Assembly (NCBI GenBank): GCA_041670885.1
Contig: JBAXYJ010000013.1
Span: 1 to 24,059 of the forward strand
Direction: 5' to 3'
Length of the DNA stretch: 24,059 nucleotides
Source: JAJBWD01 sp041670885
GTDB lineage: Bacteria; Bacillota; Clostridia; Clostridiales; Clostridiaceae
Positions 1 through 6,269 of the stretch are shown one piece after another. Made by a program: the position numbers and the translations under genes. The notes under the pieces are model-generated. The model did no database searches. It was not told the origin of the DNA and was given only the letters and a program-made list of their open reading frames with translations. Each line of letters starts with the position of its first letter. The stretch's first letter is position 1.

Positions 1-544
1 AATAATTGCTTTTAAAGATTATGATAATATAGAATTTAGATTTGTCACAAAATATACTGACGTAGATTCTTTGCTTACTGTTGGAAATAAAAAAACTACA
101 ATTCGCTTCAGCATAAACCCGGCCCATATCGTTAAAAAATATGAGCATCTTACTCCAAGCCTGGAAGAAAGACTTAAAGCATCTGAAAAGATATTAAAGG
201 CAGGATATAAGCTGGGATTTATAATAGCTCCTGTTTTTATTTATGAAGGGTACAGAAATGACTACACAGATTTGATTAAAAAAATACAGAGTACTTATAA
301 GGGAGAAAAAATAGAACTTGAAATAATATCTCATAGATTTACAGAAAAAGCCAGGGAAACTATACTGGAGATATTTCCAAATACTAAGCTGCCTGTATCG
401 AAAGATGAAAGGAAATATAAATTTGGACAATTTGGATATGGTAAATATGTTTATAAAGATGAAAAAATAAAAGAAATGAAGGAATATTTCAGAGGAGAAA
501 TAGAAAAATTTCTGCCATTTTCAGAAATAAAATATATAATTTGA
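1..544 (+). CDS. splB: Spore photoproduct lyase, C-terminal part (gene enters from the left edge)
   Basis: This is the last 180 residues of SplB, the radical SAM enzyme that reverses the thymine dimer called spore photoproduct during spore germination. The frame is open from base 2, the first complete codon, to the TAA at 542-544, so the start and the radical SAM CxxxCxxC cluster lie outside the window. I recognise it from the order of conserved C-terminal blocks: FRFVTKYTDVDSLL, then RFSINPAHIVKKYE, then AGYKLGFIIAPVFIYEGY, then ISHRFTEKAR, then KFGQFGYGKYVY near the end. These follow the Bacillus subtilis SplB C-terminus block by block as I remember it. No internal stop is present, so the visible part looks intact. 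It implies a spore-forming host. Confidence 0.9.
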   Translation, partial: IIAFKDYDNIEFRFVTKYTDVDSLLTVGNKKTTIRFSINPAHIVKKYEHLTPSLEERLKASEKILKAGYKLGFIIAPVFIYEGYRNDYTDLIKKIQSTYKGEKIELEIISHRFTEKARETILEIFPNTKLPVSKDERKYKFGQFGYGKYVYKDEKIKEMKEYFRGEIEKFLPFSEIKYII

Positions 545-590
545 AAAATAATTAATTCTCCTATAAAATATAAATTAAGGAGGGATGGGG

Positions 591-1058
591 ATGAATTTAA
601 ATATTGTGCTTCATGAGCCGGAAATCCCACAAAACACTGGCAACATTGCCAGGACATGTGTTCTTACAAACAGCAGGCTTCACTTAATAAAGCCATTGGG
701 ATTTCAGCTTAGTGATAAATACCTTAAAAGGGCTGGACTTGATTATTGGAAGTACTTAGACATATCTATATATGAATCCTTTCAGGAGCTTAGAGAAAAA
801 TATAAAGATTCTTCGTTTTATTATTCAACTACAAAGGCTAAAAAGTTTTATACTGATATAACATATAAAAAAGGTGATTTTATTGTTTTTGGAAAAGAGA
901 CAAAAGGCCTTCCTGACAGCATAAGAGAAATGGAACCTGATAACCTGATAAGAGTTCCTATGGTAGAAACTACTACCAGGTCACTAAATCTTTCAAATAC
1001 AGTTTCCATAGTGACATATGAAGCATTAAGGCAGCTGGACTTCCCATACATGAAATAA
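591..1058 (+). CDS. trmL: tRNA (cytidine(34)-2'-O)-methyltransferase TrmL
   Basis: TrmL is a SPOUT-class, SAM-dependent methyltransferase that 2'-O-methylates the wobble base of certain tRNA-Leu species in the cytoplasm. The product is about 155 residues, the usual family length. Family motifs are present in order: PEIPQNTGNIARTC near the N-terminus, FGKETKGLP in the middle, then RVPM and RSLNLSNTVSIVTYEALRQ at the C-terminus, which form the trefoil-knot SAM site. I start it at ATG 591 because AAGGAGGG (577-584) is spaced correctly for it. The ATG at 585 directly abuts that site and would add only two residues. It lies 46 bp after splB and is followed by a DegV-like fragment. Confidence 0.92.
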   Translation: MNLNIVLHEPEIPQNTGNIARTCVLTNSRLHLIKPLGFQLSDKYLKRAGLDYWKYLDISIYESFQELREKYKDSSFYYSTTKAKKFYTDITYKKGDFIVFGKETKGLPDSIREMEPDNLIRVPMVETTTRSLNLSNTVSIVTYEALRQLDFPYMK

Positions 1059-1062
1059 GGAA

Positions 1063-1164
1063 ATGAGAAAATACACTGCAAATGTAATAGAGTCTGAAGT
1101 AGGCTGTGTGGTTGGAGTTCATACAGAAAAAGGTGCAGCAGGAATATTTTTCATAGAAAATTAA
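1063..1164 (+). pseudogene. DegV-family C-terminal fragment (33 codons), probable remnant
   Basis: ATG 1063 to TAA 1162-1164 encodes 33 residues containing GCVVGVHTEKGAAGIFFIEN. The pattern (E)VG.V.G.H...GA.GI.F resembles the C-terminal end of DegV-family fatty-acid-binding proteins, where a conserved G-x-H-x-G-x-G-A-x-G segment closes the lipid pocket. No other part of DegV (about 280 residues) is present, because trmL fills the sequence immediately upstream. The simplest reading is a degV gene that lost its 5' part by deletion. A weak purine stretch (AAGGA, 1057-1061) lies too close to the ATG for efficient initiation. It could instead be a short real peptide. The family match is from memory of the motif and is only moderately secure. 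Confidence 0.4.
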
Positions 1165-1173
1165 TAACTTATA

Positions 1174-1202
1174 TAGCATTTTTTATTAATTTTTAGTATA
1201 AT
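1174..1202 (+). promoter_or_regulatory. Probable promoter of the glycine riboswitch/grd operon
   Basis: A perfect -10 hexamer TATAAT lies at 1197-1202, with only a weak -35 (TAGCAT, 1174-1179) 17 bp upstream. A second TATAAT at 1213-1218 could also serve. Either would start the transcript just before the riboswitch, whose first paired element begins near 1230. No promoter of comparable quality is seen between the riboswitch and grdX. Confidence 0.5.
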
Positions 1203-1221
1203 AAATATAGAATATAATATA

Positions 1222-1375
1222 TGGATGAGGCTGTTGAGAGATACCATAAGGTAGCCGAAGGAATAAGCACATAACCTAATACTGTGCGAAGCTCTCAGGC
1301 AAAAGGATCAGCAGCTGACAAACTCTGGAAAGCATGTGCACCGAAGGAGTAAATCTCTCAGGTTATAAGACAGAG
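1222..1375 (+). promoter_or_regulatory. Tandem glycine riboswitch (gcvT type)
   Basis: Two glycine aptamers are visible. Aptamer 1: GCTG (1230-1233) pairs with CAGC (1309-1312), GAGAG (1236-1240) with CTCTC (1292-1296), and GCAC (1267-1270) with GTGC (1284-1287), enclosing GCCGAAGGAATAAG and ending CTCTCAGGCAAAAGGA. Aptamer 2: CTCTG (1323-1327) pairs with CAGAG (1371-1375), enclosing CACCGAAGGAGTAAA and CTCTCAGG. The CCGAAGG and CTCTCAGG blocks are the family's glycine-binding core. The closing strand CAGAG (1371-1375) is also the start of the downstream terminator stem, so glycine binding should prevent termination and turn on grdX-grdD. That fits an operon that consumes glycine. Confidence 0.93.
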
Positions 1376-1410
1376 AAAAAGTTTTAGGACTTTTTTTCTG
1401 TCTTTTTTAT
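1368..1410 (+). terminator. Riboswitch-controlled intrinsic terminator
   Basis: AGACAGAGAAAAAGT (1368-1382) pairs with ACTTTTTTTCTGTCT (1389-1403) over 15 bp with one G-U wobble and a 6-nt loop, followed by a T-rich run. Its left arm shares CAGAG (1371-1375) with the closing helix of aptamer 2, so the two structures exclude each other. Confidence 0.9.
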
Positions 1411-1428
1411 TTTGTTTTAGGGGGAATT

Positions 1429-1803
1429 ATGATAGATGAATTTATAATAATTACCAATAACCCGTTAGTATCAGAAAAACTTAATGATAAGGAAGTCCTA
1501 TATAAAGAAGAAAATACTTTAGATACTTTTATTAGAGTGAGGGATCTGATTCATAAGGGATATGTTCTGCTTACTCATCCGCTGCTGAGCAGTATTAAGC
1601 CAAATGAAACAATTTATAGAACCATATTAGTTTCTAAAATAAAAGAAAATCAAATTGATATTGATTCCTTAAACATAATTGAACAAAGCATAGAAACTAC
1701 AAGAAAGTTTTTGAATAATTTTACATGGCCTGAATGGAATGAAAAATTAAGGGAAGATTTTATGTATATAGACTATGACATAATATCAAATGTAATAAAA
1801 TAA
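1429..1803 (+). CDS. grdX: GrdX family protein
   Basis: A 124-residue soluble protein recognised as GrdX, a small protein of unknown biochemical role found at the head of glycine reductase (and related betaine/sarcosine reductase) operons. The N-terminal segment DEFIIITNNPLV followed by a conserved LLTHPLLSSIKPNETIYRT block is typical as I recall it. There are no membrane segments and no CxxC motif. It starts at ATG 1429 after an AGGGGG site (1419-1424), is the first gene downstream of the riboswitch terminator, and ends 12 bp before trxB. Assignment rests on both sequence and position. No enzymatic function is claimed. Confidence 0.85.
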   Translation: MIDEFIIITNNPLVSEKLNDKEVLYKEENTLDTFIRVRDLIHKGYVLLTHPLLSSIKPNETIYRTILVSKIKENQIDIDSLNIIEQSIETTRKFLNNFTWPEWNEKLREDFMYIDYDIISNVIK

Positions 1804-1815
1804 GGAGGGGAAATT

Positions 1816-2739
1816 ATGACACATATTTATGATGCAATAATAATCGGGGGAGGACCGGCAGGATTATCTGCAGGACTATATGCTTCCAGGTCTAAAATGG
1901 ACACTCTTTTAATAGAAAAGGCAAAATATGGAGGACAGGCAACAACCACAGAAGAAATTGATAACTACCCTGGTTCCATAGAGGAATGTACCGGATCTTC
2001 ACTTACAGAAAGAATGAGAGCTCAGGCTGAAAGATTTGGAACATCCTTTATAAACGATAATGTTTTAGATGTTGAGTTTAATGAAAAAATTAAGAAGGTA
2101 ATATGTAAAAAGGCAGTCTATGAAGCAAAAACAGTAATAATTGCAACCGGTGCATATCCAAGGCTGGCAGGATTTAAAAATGAACTTGAATTAAGAGGGA
2201 AAGGTATATCCTACTGTGCAACCTGTGATGCAGACTTTTTTACTGAACTTAATGTAGCAGTAGTTGGAGGAGGAGATTCAGCTCTCACAGAAGCTTTATA
2301 TCTTACAAAGTTTGCAGATTCAGTCACAGTAATTCACAGACGAGATCAGTTCAGAGGTGTTAAATATCTGCAGGAAAAAATATTAAATAATCCTAAGATA
2401 AATGTAATATATGATTCAATAGTTCTTGAAGCAAAAGGAGAGGAAATATTAGAGGGGCTTACTTTACAAAATGTTAAGACTAATGAGGAATCATTTTTAG
2501 AAGTGGATGGCTGCTTTGTTTTTGTAGGATATCTGCCTATAAGTAAAATATTTAATGGCAAGATAGATATGGATGACAAAGGATATATATTAACAGGCAG
2601 AGATATGAAGACAAATGTTTCGGGAGTTTTCGCAGCAGGAGATGTTACTCAAAAGAATTTAAGACAGGTAATAACTGCAGCAGCTGACGGTGCCATTGCG
2701 GCAACAGCGGCTGAAGCTTATATACAAGAAAATGAATAA
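1816..2739 (+). CDS. trxB: Thioredoxin reductase (NADPH) of the glycine reductase operon
   Basis: A 307-residue flavoprotein that passes electrons from NADPH through FAD to thioredoxin, supplying reducing power to glycine reductase. Visible motifs: FAD-binding GGGPAG (11-16), redox-active CATC (Cys134 and Cys137), the second Rossmann glycine motif GGGDSA (151-156), HRR (174-176) with R180, which normally contacts the 2'-phosphate of NADPH, and the C-terminal FAD motif AAGDVTQKNLRQV. The length is normal for bacterial TrxB. AAGGAGGGG overlaps the grdX stop region, and trxA starts 12 bp downstream, so translation is probably coupled. The intact HRR motif argues for NADPH over a ferredoxin-dependent variant. 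Confidence 0.95.
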   Translation: MTHIYDAIIIGGGPAGLSAGLYASRSKMDTLLIEKAKYGGQATTTEEIDNYPGSIEECTGSSLTERMRAQAERFGTSFINDNVLDVEFNEKIKKVICKKAVYEAKTVIIATGAYPRLAGFKNELELRGKGISYCATCDADFFTELNVAVVGGGDSALTEALYLTKFADSVTVIHRRDQFRGVKYLQEKILNNPKINVIYDSIVLEAKGEEILEGLTLQNVKTNEESFLEVDGCFVFVGYLPISKIFNGKIDMDDKGYILTGRDMKTNVSGVFAAGDVTQKNLRQVITAAADGAIAATAAEAYIQENE

Positions 2740-2750
2740 GGAGGGGTAAA

Positions 2751-3080
2751 ATGATAGAGTTAACAAAGGAAAACTTTGAAGAAATCGTTCTAAAATCAGA
2801 AAGACCAGTATTTGTAGACTTTTGGGGAGATAAATGTGAAACATGCAAACAGCTTATGCCGGGAGTCCACGGCTTGGAAGAGAAATTTGGCAGCAAAATC
2901 AAATTTGCCAGCCTAAATATCAGCACAGCCAGGAGGCTTGCTATTGCCCAAAGAGTTTTGGGACTTCCTACTATGATAATCTATAAGGACGGAGAAAAAA
3001 CCAGTACTATTACTCCGGATAAAATAAGCTCTTTAGAAGATGTAGAAAGTTTTATCAAGGAAACCTACGACAGCCTATAA
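2751..3080 (+). CDS. trxA: Thioredoxin of the glycine reductase operon, atypical CETC active site
   Basis: A 109-residue thioredoxin-fold protein, the presumed electron donor from TrxB to the selenoprotein GrdA. The fold is recognisable from FVDFWGDKCETCKQLMP (active site near residues 25-33), the cis-proline region LGLPTMIIYKDGEK and the C-terminal helix ending SFIKETY. The active-site cysteines are Cys29 and Cys32 in WGDKCETCK, in place of the usual WCGPCK, so the residue before the first cysteine and both intervening residues differ. Atypical thioredoxins are known in grd operons of amino-acid-fermenting clostridia. It sits between trxB and grdE, 17 bp from the latter. Confidence 0.93.
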   Translation: MIELTKENFEEIVLKSERPVFVDFWGDKCETCKQLMPGVHGLEEKFGSKIKFASLNISTARRLAIAQRVLGLPTMIIYKDGEKTSTITPDKISSLEDVESFIKETYDSL

Positions 3081-3096
3081 TCAGGGGGTGTGAAAT

Positions 3097-4383
3097 TTGC
3101 GTTTAGAGATAGGAAATATCTTTATAAAAGATATTCAATTTGGTGAAAAAACTGAACTTAAAAATGGGATAATATCAGTAAAAAAAGAAGATATTTTAAC
3201 AGCTATAGGAAAAGACGAGAAAATAAAAGAGGTAGACATTGACATCGTAAGACCAGGAGAAAATGTGCGAATAATTCCTGTAAAGGACGTTGTGGAGCCA
3301 AGAGTCAAGGTCAGCGGAAATGGAGGAATATTCCCGGGCTTCATTTCAAAGACTGATACCGTTGGAGATGGAAGAACCCATGTACTGAAGGGAGCTGCAG
3401 TTGTGACCACCGGAAGCATAGTTGGATTTCAGGAAGGAATAATAGATATGTCAGGAATTGGAGCTAAATATTCTCCATTTTCAAAGACTTGCAATATGGT
3501 CTTAAACATTGAAGTTCAGCCTGGAATTGAAAAGCATGAACATGAAAAGGCATTGAGACTTGCCGGGTTTAGAGTTGCTGCATTTTTAGGGAAATTAGGG
3601 AAAGATATTGTGCCTGATGAAGTAAAGGTTTATGAAACTCTTCCTCTTTTAAAGCAGATAGAAAAGTATCCTAACCTTCCAAAGGTAGTATATGTTTATA
3701 TGCTTCAAAGCCAGGGACTTATGCATGATACCTATGTTTATGGAGTGGATGCTAAAAAGATTATTCCTACATTTTTGTATGGAACTGAGATGTTTGACGG
3801 AGCTGTAGTTTCAGGAAACTGTGTATCAGCCTGTGATAAAAATCCAACCTATGTTCATATGAATCATCCTGTAATTGAAGATTTATATAAGAGAGATGGA
3901 AAGGACTTTAATTTCTTAGGCTGTGTAATTACAAATGAAAATGTATATCTGGCTGACAAGGAAAGATCCTCAAGCTATACTGCAAAGCTGGTTGAATTTT
4001 TAGGAGCAGATGCAGTAATAATATCTGAAGAAGGATTTGGAAACCCGGATGCTGATTTAGTAATGAACTGCAACAAGATTTCAGCAAAAGGAATTAAAAC
4101 AGTTCTGATTACTGATGAATATGCAGGGCGGGATGGTTCGTCCCAATCTTTGGCAGATTCAACTCCAAAGGGAGACTGCGTTGTTACCTGCGGAAATGCA
4201 AACCAGGTTATCACGCTTCCGCCTATGAAAAAAGTCATTGGAAATCCGGAAGTTGCGAACCTTATTGCAGGAGGCTATATGGGAAGCTTAAGAGAAGATG
4301 GCAGTATAAACGTCGAGATTCAGGTAATTACAGGAGCTACCTCAGAGGTAGGTTTTAACTATTTAAGTGCAAAAGGATATTAG
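3097..4383 (+). CDS. grdE: Glycine reductase complex component B, alpha/beta proprotein (GrdE)
   Basis: A 428-residue precursor of the two small subunits of protein B, the glycine-specific substrate-binding component. In the family the precursor cleaves itself before a conserved cysteine, which becomes the pyruvoyl group that binds glycine as a Schiff base. Here that site is SGNC, with Cys242, in the segment FDGAVVSGNCVSACDKNP. The size and site position match characterised GrdE proteins. The start is TTG 3097, placed by the GGGGGTG site at 3084-3090. It is 14 bp upstream of grdA. Close paralogues serve sarcosine or betaine reductases; the neighbouring grdA, trxBA and glycine riboswitch favour glycine. 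Confidence 0.95.
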   Translation: MRLEIGNIFIKDIQFGEKTELKNGIISVKKEDILTAIGKDEKIKEVDIDIVRPGENVRIIPVKDVVEPRVKVSGNGGIFPGFISKTDTVGDGRTHVLKGAAVVTTGSIVGFQEGIIDMSGIGAKYSPFSKTCNMVLNIEVQPGIEKHEHEKALRLAGFRVAAFLGKLGKDIVPDEVKVYETLPLLKQIEKYPNLPKVVYVYMLQSQGLMHDTYVYGVDAKKIIPTFLYGTEMFDGAVVSGNCVSACDKNPTYVHMNHPVIEDLYKRDGKDFNFLGCVITNENVYLADKERSSSYTAKLVEFLGADAVIISEEGFGNPDADLVMNCNKISAKGIKTVLITDEYAGRDGSSQSLADSTPKGDCVVTCGNANQVITLPPMKKVIGNPEVANLIAGGYMGSLREDGSINVEIQVITGATSEVGFNYLSAKGY

Positions 4384-4397
4384 AAAGGAAGGATATT

Positions 4398-4862
4398 ATG
4401 TTAAAAGGGAAAAAAGTTATAGCAATAGGAGACAGAGACGGAATACCAGGACCAGCTATAGAAGAATGTGTTAAATCCGCCGGAGCTGAGGTTATATTTG
4501 CTTCTACAGAATGCTTTGTTTGAACAGCCGCAGGAGCTATGGATCTGGAGATCCAAAACAGAGTTAAAGAATTAACAGAAAAATTTGGTGCTGAAAACAT
4601 CGTAGTAGTTCTTGGAGGCGCAGAGGCTGAGGCTTCAGGATTATCAGCTGAAACAGTTTCAGCCGGGGACCCTACCTTTGCAGGACCCTTAGCAGGAATA
4701 GAATTAGGTCTTGCAGTTTACCATATGGTAGAGCCTGAAGTTAAAGAGGAATGTGATGCTGCAGTTTATGATGAGCAGTGCAGCATGATGGAAATGGTCC
4801 TTGATGTTGATGCTATTATTAAAGAGGTTAAGTCAGCCAGGGATCAGTATTCAAAATACTAA
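4398..4862 (+). CDS. grdA: Glycine reductase selenoprotein A (GrdA), UGA read as selenocysteine
   Basis: A 154-residue selenoprotein that attacks the glycine bound to protein B and carries the resulting carboxymethyl group as a selenoether to protein C. ATG 4398 follows GAAAGGAAGG. The frame runs through TGA at 4521-4523, which is codon 42, to TAA 4860-4862. The residues around it, STECFV-Sec-TAAGAMD, are the family's invariant CxxU redox centre (Cys39/Sec42). The part after the TGA (QNRVKELTEKFGAENIVVVL and onward) is full-length GrdA sequence, so the TGA is a Sec codon and not a truncation. A hairpin just downstream fits a bacterial SECIS. Conventional annotation would show only the 3' part, starting inside the gene. 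Confidence 0.97.
4524..4560 (+). promoter_or_regulatory. Putative bacterial SECIS element in grdA
   Basis: GGATC (4541-4545) pairs with GATCC (4550-4554) around the loop TGGA, an exact 5-bp stem whose loop begins 22 nt after the UGA codon. A short hairpin with G residues in the apical loop at this distance is what the elongation factor SelB recognises in bacteria. The boundaries are approximate. Confidence 0.7.
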
Positions 4863-4880
4863 ACGCAAGGGGGGATACCT

Positions 4881-6182
4881 TTGATAAAAATCGTTCACTA
4901 TATAAACCAGTTCTATGGAGGAATTGGAGGAGAAGATAAGGCAGATTATAAAGTGGAAGTAAGAGAAGGTAAGGTAGGTCCGGGACTGGGACTTGAAGGC
5001 CTTTTTAGCGGAGAAGCAAAAATAATTGCGACAATAATCTGCGGAGATTCATATTTTAATGAAAATATAGAAGAAACTAAAAAAGAAATATTAGATATCG
5101 TTAAAAAATATAACCCGGACATTTTTATAGCAGGTCCTGCTTTTAACGCAGGAAGATACGGTGTTGCCTGCGGAGCTATATGTGAAGCTGTATCTAAAGA
5201 ACTTAATATTAAGACACTAACCGGTATGTATATAGAAAATCCGGGAGCTGACATGTATAAAAAGTCGGTATATATTATCGAAACAAAAAACAGCGCTGCA
5301 GGCATGAGGCAGGCTCTTCCAAGTATGGCAAAGCTGGCAATCAAATTAGTTAAAAATGAAACAATAGGCAGTGCCTTCGACGAAGGTTATATAGAAAGAG
5401 GAATAAGAGTAAATTATTTCTCAGATAAAAGAGGATCAGAAAGAGCAGTAGAGCTTCTTTCTAAAAAAGTAAAAGGTGAAGAATTCGAAACTGAATTTAA
5501 GATGCCTGTATTTGATAAGGTAGAACCAAATAAAAAGGTTGAGAATTTATCAAAAGCTAAGATCGCTTTAGTTACATCCGGAGGTATAGTTCCTAAGGGT
5601 AATCCGGATCATATAGAGTCCTCTTCAGCTTCAAAGTACGGTAAATATGATATAACCGGAGTTATGGATTTAACAGCAGACACTTATGAAACAGCTCACG
5701 GCGGATACGATCCTACCTATGCAAATAGTGATGCTGACAGAGTACTTCCTGTAGATGTTTTAAGAAAGATGGAGAAAGAAGGAAGAATAGGTTCTCTTCA
5801 TAACTACTATTATGCAACAGTAGGAAATGGTACAGCAGTTGCATCTGCTAAGAAATTTGGAGCTGAAATAGCAGGAGATCTTATAAAGGATGGAGTTAAT
5901 GCAGTTATACTGACCTCCACCTGAGGAACCTGCACACGTTGCGGGGCAACGTTAGTTAAGGAAATAGAAAGAGCAGGACTTCCTGTAGTTCATATGTGCA
6001 CAGTAACTCCTATATCTCTTACTGTAGGAGCTAACAGAATAGTTCCCACAGTTGCCATTCCTCATCCTCTTGGAAATCCTGCACTAAGTCATGAGGAGGA
6101 ATTTAAGCTAAGATATGCTCTGGTTGAAAAGGCACTTATTGCTTTGGAAACTGATGTAGAAGGACAAAAGGTATTTGAATAA
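4881..6182 (+). CDS. grdB: Glycine reductase component B gamma subunit, selenoprotein GrdB
   Basis: A 433-residue selenoprotein, the large subunit of protein B, which works with the GrdE-derived pyruvoyl subunit to activate glycine. It starts at TTG 4881 behind an AGGGGGGAT site and reads through TGA at 5922-5924 (codon 348) to TAA 6180-6182. The context ILTST-Sec-GTCTRCGATL gives UxxC (Sec348/Cys351) followed by Cys354, the known redox centre of GrdB. Both halves are conserved family sequence, including SNGGIVPKGNPDHIE-like and YDPTYANSDADRVLPVD segments before it and HMCTVTPISLTVGANRIVPT after it. A SECIS-like hairpin follows the UGA. It lies 18 bp after grdA and 87 bp before grdC. Confidence 0.96.
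5925..5955 (+). promoter_or_regulatory. Putative bacterial SECIS element in grdB
   Basis: ACGTTGC (5936-5942) pairs perfectly with GCAACGT (5946-5952) around a GGG loop that begins 18 nt after the UGA codon. Opening the top G-C pairs would give a larger G-rich loop. Position and loop composition fit a SelB-dependent bacterial SECIS. Confidence 0.7.
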
Positions 6183-6222
6183 AGGAAATTGCATATAAAA
6201 GTAAAAGAATAACAATTTTCTA

Positions 6223-6252
6223 ATAAAGCAGCATACTTGTATGCTGCTTTAT
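6223..6252 (+). other. Intergenic hairpin between grdB and grdC (no T-tract)
   Basis: A 13-bp perfect stem, with left arm 6223-6235 (core AAAGCAGCATA) and right arm 6240-6252, encloses the loop CTTG. It is followed directly by AAAGGAGG, the grdC ribosome binding site, and has no run of T residues, so it is not a normal terminator. It may be an mRNA processing or stability element that sets the ratio of protein B to protein C. Confidence 0.6.
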
Positions 6253-6269
6253 ATAAAGGAGGAAGTAAA

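Noticed and set aside
556..584. CTCCT (558-562) pairing with AGGAG (578-582), hiding the trmL ribosome binding site
   Set aside because: The helix has only five Watson-Crick pairs in an AT-rich setting and no supporting structure, so it is likely chance.
4539..4862. A separate 107-residue gene starting inside grdA
   Set aside because: It is the 3' part of grdA after the selenocysteine UGA; the conserved N-terminal part is in the same frame upstream.
5994..6182. A separate 62-residue gene after grdB
   Set aside because: It is the C-terminal end of grdB in the same frame beyond the UGA at 5922-5924.
6237..6269. An upstream TTG start for grdC at 6237
   Set aside because: It lies in the loop of the intergenic hairpin with no ribosome binding site, whereas TTG 6270 has AAAGGAGG at correct spacing.
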